The notes beneath the pieces are model-generated. The model had not been told where the DNA came from, did not search any database, and was given only the letters and a program-made list of their open reading frames with translations. A stretch of DNA of 64,000 bases from Arthrobacter sp. TPD3018 (GTDB lineage: Bacteria > Pseudomonadota > Alphaproteobacteria > Sphingomonadales > Sphingomonadaceae), in NCBI GenBank assembly GCA_003075315.1, contig QDFQ01000001.1, positions 1,469,998 through 1,533,997 on the forward strand, read 5' to 3'. Numbering within the stretch: position 1 is the stretch's first letter; every line of letters begins with the position of its first letter. The translations under genes were made by a program, and so were the position numbers. Positions 47,234 to 55,453 of this stretch are shown here, one piece after another.

Positions 47234-50200
47234 TCAGAAGTTGCCGCGCAGGATGAACGAGAAGCGGCGGTCGTTCATGAAGTAGGAGCGCGGGGCGAGC
47301 TGGGCGGGATCGCCCGTATACGCCTGCAGCGTCTTGGTAACGGTGTTGGTCAGGTTCACGCCCTGGACGCCGATCTTGATCGCCTTCGTCACGTTCAGGA
47401 ACGCGGAAGCGTCGAGCTGACCCGAGGCGTCCTGGAAGATCGACGTATAGGGGAAGATCACGTCCGCGGCGGTCAGCAGGTACTTCGACCGCCAGTTGTA
47501 AGCGGCACGCAGCGAGATCGGCCCCTTTTCGTAGAAGAGCGTCGCGTTGACGTTGTGCTTCGACAGGCCCTCCAACGGCAGGCTGCCACGCACCGTCTGC
47601 GCGGCCACGTTCGTCACCGGCGCACCGCCGTTGAGGAACGAGTTCGGCAGGCCCGAGCTTTCGATATACGAATAATTGCCGGTGAAGCCGAAGCCGTTGA
47701 GGAAGCCGGGCAGGAAGCTGAACGTCTGCTGATAGGCGACCTCGACACCCTTGATCTTGCCGTGACCGTTATAGTTCGCCGGCCCACGCGTCAGCAGCGG
47801 GAAGGTGACGCCATTGTTCTGCAGCGGCAGGCTGACCACCGACTGGTAGAAGAAGTTGGACACGTCCTTGTAGAAGGCATCCACGGTCAGCGATCCGACC
47901 TTCGAAAAGTACCATTCCGCCGTCGCGTCGAACTGCCATGCGGTTGCCGGCTTCAGATACGGATTGCCGACCGTGCTGAGGAAGTTGCCGTTGCCGTCGA
48001 TCGTGATCTGCTGAAAATTGCGGATCAGCGCCGAATCCGGCCGCGTCAGCACCTTCGATCCGGCGAGACGCGCGATCAGGTTCTGCGTGATGCCGAACTT
48101 CAGGTTCACGCTCGGCAGCCAATAGGTGTAGCTGTTCTTCGCCTGGTTGTAGAGGTTGACCGAGTTCACCCCGGCGAACTGCTGCAGCAACGCATAGCCC
48201 GTCGGCCCGAGGTTGCAGACGCCGCCAGGCGTGCTGGGCGTTGCACCCGGAGGCGCGCCAGCAGGGGGAGCCGCGATGGCGCAACGCGAGCTATACGGGT
48301 TGGAAATGTTCAGCGTCGCCTGGTTGGGCACCGTGGTCGTCCCGAACGAATCGAGACCGGTGCGGACATAGCGGACGCCGGCGTTGCCGCTGAAGTCGAG
48401 ACCGCTGCGCGACTTGAACGAGATCATCGCATAGGCCGCGGTATCGCGCTGATGCACGCGCTGGATTTCGCTGGGCAGATAGGATGTGCCGGCCACGACG
48501 CCCGGACGCTCGGCGAGCGGCATCCACTGCTGCTGCGTATTGCCGTTCTGATTGCGCGACACGGCTTCCACCTGCTTCAGGAAGTTCACCGCCGTGCCGT
48601 AGCCGTTGATCATGTCGCCATTGTAGAAATAGGCGCCCGGCGGCGAGTTGGTGGCTCCGCGGAAGAAGTTGGGGAAGGTGTAATATTGCGCCTGGTTGCC
48701 GCCGTATTGGTCCAGCGTGACAGGATAATCGCCCGCCCAGATTTCGCTGAGCATGCCCCAGTTATAGGTCGAATACTTCACATTCTGGTCGCGATCGGCA
48801 TAGCGTGCGCCGAAACGAGCCTTGTTGAAGAAGCTGTCGTCGGCGAAGTCATAGGTGACGTCCGCCTTGAACTGATATTCCTGACCGACGCTGTCTTCGC
48901 TGTGGTCCATTGCCGCACGCCAATATTGTGCGCGCGGATCAGCAAAATACTGAGCGTCGGTTTCGCCAGCGAGGATCGTGTTTGCAGGCTGCGCCCAGCT
49001 CGCCGACAGCGTGTTCGGCTTGTGCGAGATGACGCTGGGCAGCTTGCCGGTCAGATCCAGCTCCTGATCGGCGAAGGTCGCGCCGAAGATGCTGAGGCTG
49101 TAGTTGTTGTGTTCCGACCGCGTATAGTCTGCGTCGAGGTTGATCGACCAGCGCTCGGCCGGATGGATTTCGGCGTTAAGGCCGTAGTCGTTGACGAGAT
49201 TGCGATCGTAGGTCTGCCCGCGCGCAAGCTGAAGCTGCGCGCCGCCGGTCGGCAGGAAGGTGGTGGCCGGCGCGCCGCTACGGCTGGTGCGATAGCCCGT
49301 GCCCGGGGACGTGATGTAGCCGCTCTGGAACAGTCCGTTCGAATCGTAGACGTAATTCTTGAACTGGCCGACCGGGCATTCCGCCCGCACCGTGCCGTTG
49401 CCATTGTACAGCGGGCCGTCGTTGTTCTGCACGCAGCCGACCGGGAAGGTGCTGTATTCCGACAGATCAGGCGCCGCTTCGAACGTGTGCTCATCCGTCG
49501 TGTTGGTGGTGTGCGAGCGCAGATATTGCGCGGTCAGCAGGAAGGACTTGTCGCGCGTTTCGAACTGCGCGGCGAGAGCGATGCCGTCGCGCTTACGGTC
49601 GAATTCCTGCGTCCGGTACTGGCCGCCGAGCGGCGCATAGGCCTTGGGCAGCAGATCGGCGAAACCATCTGCCCCGGCCGTCGATGCCGTACCGCATGCC
49701 GACCCGGCAGGCGGCAGCGTCGTCGTGTTGCTGTTGCTCGGCAATGGGTTGCGGCAGACGAGCACGCCGTTTCCGTTCTGGAACGGCACCTGCGTGTTAT
49801 CGCGCGTCTGGAAGTTGGTGATCTGCACGCCATCGGCGCGGCTGCGGATGCGCGAATAGGACAGATCGCCCAGGATGCCGAACGTGCCGATCCCGGTTTC
49901 GAAGGTGTCGCTGATGAGGATCGAGCCCGTCGGCGTCCACTTCTTGCGGAAGTCGCCGTAATTGCCTTCCGCATCGACGCCCATGTGGAAGCCGCGATTG
50001 TCGAAGGGTTTGCGGGTGTTGAGGTTGACCGTACCCGCCAGACCGCCCTCGATCGCGGCGGCGGTGACGTTCTTGTAGACCTCGACCGAGCCAAGAAGCT
50101 CGGCAGGAACGTCAGAGAAATTGAGCGACTGGCCGCCGATACCCGCCGCAAAAGCGTCGCGGCCGTTGAACTCGGACCGGACGAAATTGAGACCGCGTAC

Positions 50201-50683
50201 GACGACGCCCGATCCTTCGACCGAGAAGTGGTCGGGATCGTTGGCGGCAGCGAATCGGCTGATCGACACACCCGGCACGCGCTGCAGCGCTTCCGTGACC
50301 GACCGATCGGGCAGCGCCCCGATATCGGTCGCGGTGATGGCGTCGACGACGGTGTCCGAATTGCGCTTGATATTCTGCGCATTGGCGAGGCTCTGGCGGA
50401 TGCCGGTGACGACAATGTCGTCGGGCGATCCCGACGTATCGCTCGCCTGCGACGTCGCGGCAGGATCGACTTGGGCGCTCGCGGCAGGCGTCGTGGCCGA
50501 CGCGGTGCCCGCCGTGCCGGTGCCGGCCTTCGCCGCGGTCGGGGAGGTTTGTTCGGTTTGCTCGACCGATTGCGCATGGGCGACGCCGGTCACGCTGGCG
50601 ATGCAGAGGGCGCCGACGGAGGCGCCGCGCAGAAGGCGGACGAGCGATGTGGCAGTCGAATGCGATGGCGCGGTTGGGCGCAT
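47234..50683 (-). CDS. TonB-dependent outer-membrane receptor (Caulobacter-type)
   Basis: A 1149-residue receptor. After a signal peptide (SVGALCIASVTGVAHAQ) and a long Ala/Thr-rich linker (about 40-90) come the TonB-box region DDIVVTGIRQSLANAQ and the plug domain with ALPDRSVTEALQRVPGVSI, then a 22-strand barrel ending in the terminal Phe of FILRGNF. The length and motifs fit the TIGR01782-type receptors used by Caulobacter, Xanthomonas and Sphingomonas to import plant oligosaccharides. The ATG at 50683 has GGGGAGG 7 nt upstream. It is divergent from the halogenase genes, with an operator-like site between. Confidence 0.92.
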   Translation of the reverse strand: MRPTAPSHSTATSLVRLLRGASVGALCIASVTGVAHAQSVEQTEQTSPTAAKAGTGTAGTASATTPAASAQVDPAATSQASDTSGSPDDIVVTGIRQSLANAQNIKRNSDTVVDAITATDIGALPDRSVTEALQRVPGVSISRFAAANDPDHFSVEGSGVVVRGLNFVRSEFNGRDAFAAGIGGQSLNFSDVPAELLGSVEVYKNVTAAAIEGGLAGTVNLNTRKPFDNRGFHMGVDAEGNYGDFRKKWTPTGSILISDTFETGIGTFGILGDLSYSRIRSRADGVQITNFQTRDNTQVPFQNGNGVLVCRNPLPSNSNTTTLPPAGSACGTASTAGADGFADLLPKAYAPLGGQYRTQEFDRKRDGIALAAQFETRDKSFLLTAQYLRSHTTNTTDEHTFEAAPDLSEYSTFPVGCVQNNDGPLYNGNGTVRAECPVGQFKNYVYDSNGLFQSGYITSPGTGYRTSRSGAPATTFLPTGGAQLQLARGQTYDRNLVNDYGLNAEIHPAERWSINLDADYTRSEHNNYSLSIFGATFADQELDLTGKLPSVISHKPNTLSASWAQPANTILAGETDAQYFADPRAQYWRAAMDHSEDSVGQEYQFKADVTYDFADDSFFNKARFGARYADRDQNVKYSTYNWGMLSEIWAGDYPVTLDQYGGNQAQYYTFPNFFRGATNSPPGAYFYNGDMINGYGTAVNFLKQVEAVSRNQNGNTQQQWMPLAERPGVVAGTSYLPSEIQRVHQRDTAAYAMISFKSRSGLDFSGNAGVRYVRTGLDSFGTTTVPNQATLNISNPYSSRCAIAAPPAGAPPGATPSTPGGVCNLGPTGYALLQQFAGVNSVNLYNQAKNSYTYWLPSVNLKFGITQNLIARLAGSKVLTRPDSALIRNFQQITIDGNGNFLSTVGNPYLKPATAWQFDATAEWYFSKVGSLTVDAFYKDVSNFFYQSVVSLPLQNNGVTFPLLTRGPANYNGHGKIKGVEVAYQQTFSFLPGFLNGFGFTGNYSYIESSGLPNSFLNGGAPVTNVAAQTVRGSLPLEGLSKHNVNATLFYEKGPISLRAAYNWRSKYLLTAADVIFPYTSIFQDASGQLDASAFLNVTKAIKIGVQGVNLTNTVTKTLQAYTGDPAQLAPRSYFMNDRRFSFILRGNF

Positions 50684-50769
50684 GATGATCCTCCCCAATG
50701 AGCCGCACGGTTTCGAATCCGCGGGTCTCATGTTCTATTTGTCTGAGCAGAGCGGCGGTTGAACTGCAA

Positions 50770-50783
50770 TGGTTGCGGTAACG
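50770..50783. promoter_or_regulatory. LacI-type operator-like site C, between the TonB receptor and halogenases
   Basis: TGGTTGCGGTAACG matches the Xanthomonas xyl-box, as I recall it, at 11 of 14 positions. It lies in the 245-base divergent gap, the longest gene-free stretch in the window. A TAAAAT box on the minus strand (50808-50803) with CTTGAA 16 bases upstream could be the receptor promoter, placing the site about 20 bases downstream of its -10 box. The rest of the gap shows nothing I can name. Confidence 0.5.
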
Positions 50784-50928
50784 CCCGGTCCGGTGCCATT
50801 ACATTTTATGTCTCCAGTGTGATTTTCAAGCAACATTGGCGCCTGATCGGAACTGCTGTAGGACGTCGATCAAAGAGGGCACTGCTCGAGTGGGAGCGCC
50901 ACCATAGGGGTGTCCGGGAGGGATGAGG

Positions 50929-52449
50929 ATGGCTGGGGAACGGCGACAGACGACCCGCGTGGTCATCGTAGGCGGCGGGACCGCGGGCTGGATGACCGCG
51001 GCGGCGATCGCGCGACTGCTGCCGCACCGCGCCGAGGTTCACCTGATCGAGTCGGAGGCGATCGGTGTCGTCGGCGTCGGCGAGGCCACCCTGCCCCATA
51101 TCCGCGCCTTCAACGAACGGCTCGGCATCCCCGAAGCGGAGTTCATGGCGCGGACGCGCGCGACCTTCAAACTCGGCATCGAGTTTCGCGACTGGGGCGC
51201 GATCGGCGACAGCTACATCCACCCGTTCGGTACGTTCGGCACCGGTTCGGGCGCGGTCGATTTCCATCATTATTATGCCCGGCTGCTGTGCGAGGGCGCC
51301 AAATTGCCGCCGCTCGACCGGCTATCCTATGCCTGTGCGCTGGCGCGCGAGGGGCGGTTCGCAATGCCGGAGACGGACCGGCGGTCGCTCGCGGGGACGT
51401 TCGGCTATGCCTATCAATTCGACGCGCTGCTGTTCGCGCCCTATCTGCGCGGCCTCGCCGAAGAGATGGGCGCACGGCGCAGCGAGGGGATCGTCGTCGA
51501 CGTCGCGCGCGACGGCAAGAGCGGCGATATCGTCGCGGTGACGCTGGCCGATGGAACGCGGATTGAGGGCGACCTGTTCGTCGACTGCTCCGGCTTCCGA
51601 TCGCTGCTGCTGGGCGAGGCGTTGGGCGAGCCGTTCGAGGACTGGTCGCGCTGGCTGCCCGCCGATCGGGCGGTGGCGATGCCGTGCCGGACCGAGACGG
51701 CGGTGACGCCCTATACCAGCGCGATCGCGATGCCCGCGGGGTGGCGCTGGCGCATCCCGCTGCAACACCGGACCGGCAACGGCTATGTCTATGCCAGCGC
51801 GTTCCTGAGCGACGATGCCGCCGCCGCGGCGCTGCGCGGCGTGGTGGAGGGCGAAGCGCTCGCCGACCCGCGGCCGCTGCGCTTCAAGGCGGGGCGGCGG
51901 CGGCACAGCTGGTCGCACAATTGCGTCGGGATCGGGCTGGCGAGCGGGTTTTTGGAGCCACTCGAATCGACCAGCATCTATCTGGTGCAGCAGGCGATCA
52001 CGTTGCTGGTCGAGCTATTCCCGGACGGGCGCACCAGCGCTGCCGATCGCGACGAATTCAACCGCGTGATCGACCTGGAATATGACCGGATTCGCGACTT
52101 TCTGATCCTGCACTATCACGCGACGACGCGGAGCGATTCGCCGTTCTGGGACTATGTGCGGACGATGCCGATCCCCGACACCTTGTCGGAAAAGCTGGAG
52201 CTGTGGCGCCGACGCGGGCGGGTGGTGAAATATCGCGAGGGCGTATTCCTGGATGCGTCGTGGATCGCGGTCTACATGGGCCAGGGCATCGTCCCGGCGG
52301 GCTGGGACCCGCGCGCCGACGTTTCGCCCGAGGGTGACCTGCGGCGTGGCATCGGCAGCCTTGCCGAACAGATTGCCGCAGACGTGGCGCGACGGCCGGG
52401 GCATCGCGCCTTCATCGACGGCTATTGCCCGATGGCGGAGGCGGCGTGA
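50929..52449 (+). CDS. Tryptophan-halogenase-family flavoprotein 1
   Basis: A 506-residue FAD-dependent halogenase-like protein. It has the FAD loop VVIVGGGTAGW, GVVGVGEATLP, the catalytic Lys81 in TFKLGIEFRDWG, the WRWRIPLQHRTGNGYVY segment (the WxWxIP signature that marks halogenases) and the Glu motif in LEPLESTSIYLV. Family members halogenate tryptophan or free indoles with reduced FAD from a separate reductase. In Xanthomonas and Brevundimonas, homologues beside TonB receptors were shown to brominate indole. A GGGAGGG site favours the ATG at 50929 over 50923. Confidence 0.88.
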   Translation: MAGERRQTTRVVIVGGGTAGWMTAAAIARLLPHRAEVHLIESEAIGVVGVGEATLPHIRAFNERLGIPEAEFMARTRATFKLGIEFRDWGAIGDSYIHPFGTFGTGSGAVDFHHYYARLLCEGAKLPPLDRLSYACALAREGRFAMPETDRRSLAGTFGYAYQFDALLFAPYLRGLAEEMGARRSEGIVVDVARDGKSGDIVAVTLADGTRIEGDLFVDCSGFRSLLLGEALGEPFEDWSRWLPADRAVAMPCRTETAVTPYTSAIAMPAGWRWRIPLQHRTGNGYVYASAFLSDDAAAAALRGVVEGEALADPRPLRFKAGRRRHSWSHNCVGIGLASGFLEPLESTSIYLVQQAITLLVELFPDGRTSAADRDEFNRVIDLEYDRIRDFLILHYHATTRSDSPFWDYVRTMPIPDTLSEKLELWRRRGRVVKYREGVFLDASWIAVYMGQGIVPAGWDPRADVSPEGDLRRGIGSLAEQIAADVARRPGHRAFIDGYCPMAEAA

Positions 52450-53909
52450 CGCAGGATCGCGCCATTCGAAGCATTCTGGTGGCGGGCGGCGGGATCGTGG
52501 GCTGGCTGGCCGCCGCCGCCCTGAAGCGGCGCGCGCCGTTTCTGACGGTGACGCTGCTTGACGGGGCGCGGTCGCCGAATGCCCTGGCGGATCGGATCGC
52601 CTGTACCCTGCCCTCGCTTGCCGGCTTTCATGCCGATCTGGGCATCGGTGACGAGGATGCCGTGGTGCGGACCGGTGCGGGCTATCGGCTGGGCACCCGT
52701 TTCGTCGGGTGGGGACGCGATGACGCGGACTATGTCCATGCCTATGATCATTATGGTCAGGCATTCGGCGCGACGGCATTTCACCTCCACTGGCTGCGGG
52801 CCGCGCAGGAGGGGGCGGTGCCGCGGTTCGATGCGTTCGCACCGGCCGCGGCGCTCGGTCGGGCCGGGCGATACGCACCGCCGACGCCGGGGACGATCTT
52901 CGCCCGGCATCAGCCTGGGCTAACGCTGGACCTGCCGCGCTACACGCGGATGATCCGGGCCTTTGCCGCGCACGTCGGCGTGGACGTGGTGGTGGGAGAG
53001 ATCGCTGACATTGAGAGGCACGATCGTGGCGGGATCGCGGCGGTGGCCCTCGTCGGTGGGGGAAGGCTGGCAGCGGACCTGTACGTCGATGCGACCGGGC
53101 CCGAGGCACGGCTGCGCGATACGATCGACAGTGCGCGTGACGACTGGAGCGCGTGGCTGCCGTGCGATCGGGTGATGCTGGCCGATGGGCCAACGGCCGA
53201 ACCGCCGCTGCTGACGCCCGTCACCGCGCATGCGACGGGCTGGTCGTGGGACGGCGGCACGCAGCGCGGTATCGTCTATGCCGCCGACCGGCTGGCCGAT
53301 GACGATGCGGCGGGATTGCTGGGATCGGCCGGCGTTGCGCCCATGACAATCCGACCGGGGACGCGCCGGGAGCCCTGGCGTGCCAATTGCGTCGCGATCG
53401 GCGACGCCGCGACGGCGATCGATCCGCTGGAATGGTGCAACCTGCACCTGGCGCTGAGCGCAATCGATCGCCTGATCGCAATGCTGCCCGACCGGGACAT
53501 GGCGCCGGTGGAAGCGGCAGATTTCAATCGGCAGACGCTGGCGGAGGCGGAACGCGTGCGCGACATGCTCGCGCTGCATTACCGCGCGACCGCTCGGCCG
53601 GAACCGATGTGGCGTGCGGTCGCCAGGGTGCCGCCGCCGGACAGCCTGGCGCATACCATGCTCCAGTTCGAAGAGCGCGGTCGCCTACCCTTCTACGAAG
53701 AGGAAACCTTCACGCGCGACGGCTGGGCGGCGGTGCTGATCGGTCAGGGGATACGCCCACGGCGGATCGATCCGCTAGCTGAAGCCATCCCGCTGTCCGA
53801 CGCGCATGCGGCGATGCTCGGCGTCACCGATGCCATCGCGGCGGCGCTGCCGCATGCCCCCACCCATGCCGCCTGGCTCGCGGCGCAAGCGAGGCGCCTA
53901 GCCCGATGA
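52446..53909 (+). CDS. Divergent tryptophan-halogenase-family flavoprotein 2, catalytic Lys lost
   Basis: A 487-residue relative of its two neighbours. The FAD loop is degenerate but present (ILVAGGGIVGW). The GVGEAT motif is replaced by ADRIACTLPS. The position of the catalytic Lys is Arg81 (GYRLGTRFVGWG), WxWxIP is replaced by GWSWDGGTQRGIVYA, and PLESTSI is PLEWCNL, which keeps the Glu but loses Ser-Thr. It therefore looks unable to form the lysine chloramine or bromamine; it may be a flavoprotein with another job. GTG overlaps the preceding stop and its own stop overlaps gene 3, so all three are coupled. Confidence 0.82.
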   Translation: MTQDRAIRSILVAGGGIVGWLAAAALKRRAPFLTVTLLDGARSPNALADRIACTLPSLAGFHADLGIGDEDAVVRTGAGYRLGTRFVGWGRDDADYVHAYDHYGQAFGATAFHLHWLRAAQEGAVPRFDAFAPAAALGRAGRYAPPTPGTIFARHQPGLTLDLPRYTRMIRAFAAHVGVDVVVGEIADIERHDRGGIAAVALVGGGRLAADLYVDATGPEARLRDTIDSARDDWSAWLPCDRVMLADGPTAEPPLLTPVTAHATGWSWDGGTQRGIVYAADRLADDDAAGLLGSAGVAPMTIRPGTRREPWRANCVAIGDAATAIDPLEWCNLHLALSAIDRLIAMLPDRDMAPVEAADFNRQTLAEAERVRDMLALHYRATARPEPMWRAVARVPPPDSLAHTMLQFEERGRLPFYEEETFTRDGWAAVLIGQGIRPRRIDPLAEAIPLSDAHAAMLGVTDAIAAALPHAPTHAAWLAAQARRLAR

Positions 53910-55453
53910 CCCTGCCCGTCCCCGACCACGCCATCCACAATATCGTCATCGTCGGCGGCGGCACCGCGGGCTGGATGGCCGCCGCCGCTTTCTCGCGCCT
54001 GCTCAACACCGGCTATACGCGCGTCACGCTGATCGAATCGGAGGAGATCGGGACGGTCGGCGTCGGCGAAGCGACCATCCCGCCGCTGCTGAATTTCAAC
54101 CGGATGCTGGGGATCGACGAAAACGAATTCCTCTCGGCGACGGCAGGCACGTTCAAGCTGGGCATCGAGTTTCGCGACTGGGGCGCGATCGGCGATCGCT
54201 ACATCCATCCGTTCGGCACCTTCGGTCAGGACCTGCAGGGCATATCCTTTCACCAGCTATGGCTGCGTGAGCGCAGCCGCCGGGCGATTCCGGACATCAC
54301 CGCCTGGTCGATGAGCGCGCAGGCGGCGGCGCGCGGACGGTTCGGCCGGGCGCGCGAAGATGCACGCTCGCCGGTGCGCGAGCTGTTCTACGCCTATCAT
54401 TTCGATGCCTCGCTCTATGCGCGCTATTTGCGTAGTTACGCCGAGCGCGGCGGGGTGACGCGGATCGAGGGGCGGATCGCCGACGTCCGATTGCGGGGCC
54501 AGGATGGCTATGTCGAAGCGCTGACGCTCGCCGACGGGCGGCAGGTGGCGGGCGACCTGTTCATCGACTGTTCCGGGTTTCGCGGTCTGCTGATCGAGGA
54601 AGCGCTGCATACGGGCTACGAAAGCTATGCGCAGTGGTTGCCCTGCGACCGGGCGGTGGCGGTGCCGTGTGCGCTGCCGAATGCGCGGGAGCCCGACCCG
54701 TACACCCGCGCCACCGCCCGTGCGGCTGGCTGGCAGTGGCGCATCCCGCTGCAGCACCGGATGGGCAACGGCTATGTCTATTGCAGCGACGACCTGTCCG
54801 ACGAGGCGGCGGAGTTCGATCTGCTCGCCAGTCTGGAGGGCGAGCCGCTGGGCGATCCCCGCCGGCTGCGCTTCACGGCGGGACGCCGGCGGCAGAGCTG
54901 GAACCGCAACGTCATCGCGCTGGGGCTGTCGAGCGGCTTTGTCGAACCGCTCGAATCGACCAGCATCCATCTGGTCCAGGCGGGCATTCAGCGGATCGTC
55001 GCGATGTTTCCCGACACGCGCTTCGACCCCGCCGAACGCGACGAATTCAACCGCCAGCTGCACGGTCTGTACGAGGACATCCGCGACTTCATCATCCTGC
55101 ATTATGCCCAGACTCGGCGAACCGACACGCCGTTCTGGGATCGCGTCCGCACGATGCCGCTGCCCGACAGCCTGACCCGCAAGCTGGACCTGTGGCGCGG
55201 CAAGGGGCGGCTGTTCCGCGAGGGATATGACCTGTTCAGCGTGCCGAGCTGGGTCGCGGTGTGCCTGGGCCAGGGACTTGTGCCATCGACCTGGGAGCCG
55301 GCTGCGGACGCGCTGGACGAAACTCTGGTCGCCGAGGCGATGGAGACGATGCGGCGCGGCTATGCGGACACCGCGGAGCGGCTGCCGACGCATGGCGATT
55401 TTCTACGGATGGTGGCGCCCTCCCCGCTCGCCAATTGGGGGCAGGCGCGATGA
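53906..55453 (+). CDS. Tryptophan-halogenase-family flavoprotein 3
   Basis: A 515-residue intact family member with NIVIVGGGTAGW, TVGVGEATIPP, Lys84 in TFKLGIEFRDWG, the segment WQWRIPLQHRMGNGYVY, and VEPLESTSIHLV. It shares many stretches with flavoprotein 1, for example GIEFRDWGAIGD and IHPFGTFG, so the two are close paralogues. ATGA overlaps join it to gene 2 upstream and to GH9 downstream. That puts the halogenase-like proteins and the GH9 enzyme on one transcript. Confidence 0.88.
   Translation: MTLPVPDHAIHNIVIVGGGTAGWMAAAAFSRLLNTGYTRVTLIESEEIGTVGVGEATIPPLLNFNRMLGIDENEFLSATAGTFKLGIEFRDWGAIGDRYIHPFGTFGQDLQGISFHQLWLRERSRRAIPDITAWSMSAQAAARGRFGRAREDARSPVRELFYAYHFDASLYARYLRSYAERGGVTRIEGRIADVRLRGQDGYVEALTLADGRQVAGDLFIDCSGFRGLLIEEALHTGYESYAQWLPCDRAVAVPCALPNAREPDPYTRATARAAGWQWRIPLQHRMGNGYVYCSDDLSDEAAEFDLLASLEGEPLGDPRRLRFTAGRRRQSWNRNVIALGLSSGFVEPLESTSIHLVQAGIQRIVAMFPDTRFDPAERDEFNRQLHGLYEDIRDFIILHYAQTRRTDTPFWDRVRTMPLPDSLTRKLDLWRGKGRLFREGYDLFSVPSWVAVCLGQGLVPSTWEPAADALDETLVAEAMETMRRGYADTAERLPTHGDFLRMVAPSPLANWGQAR

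Noticed and set aside
47111..50701. Very long open frame (about 1196 codons) on the plus strand opposite the TonB receptor
   Set aside because: It mirrors the receptor gene, has biased low-complexity arginine-rich sequence, no ribosome site and no family motif. High GC makes antisense frames open; the receptor is clearly the real gene.
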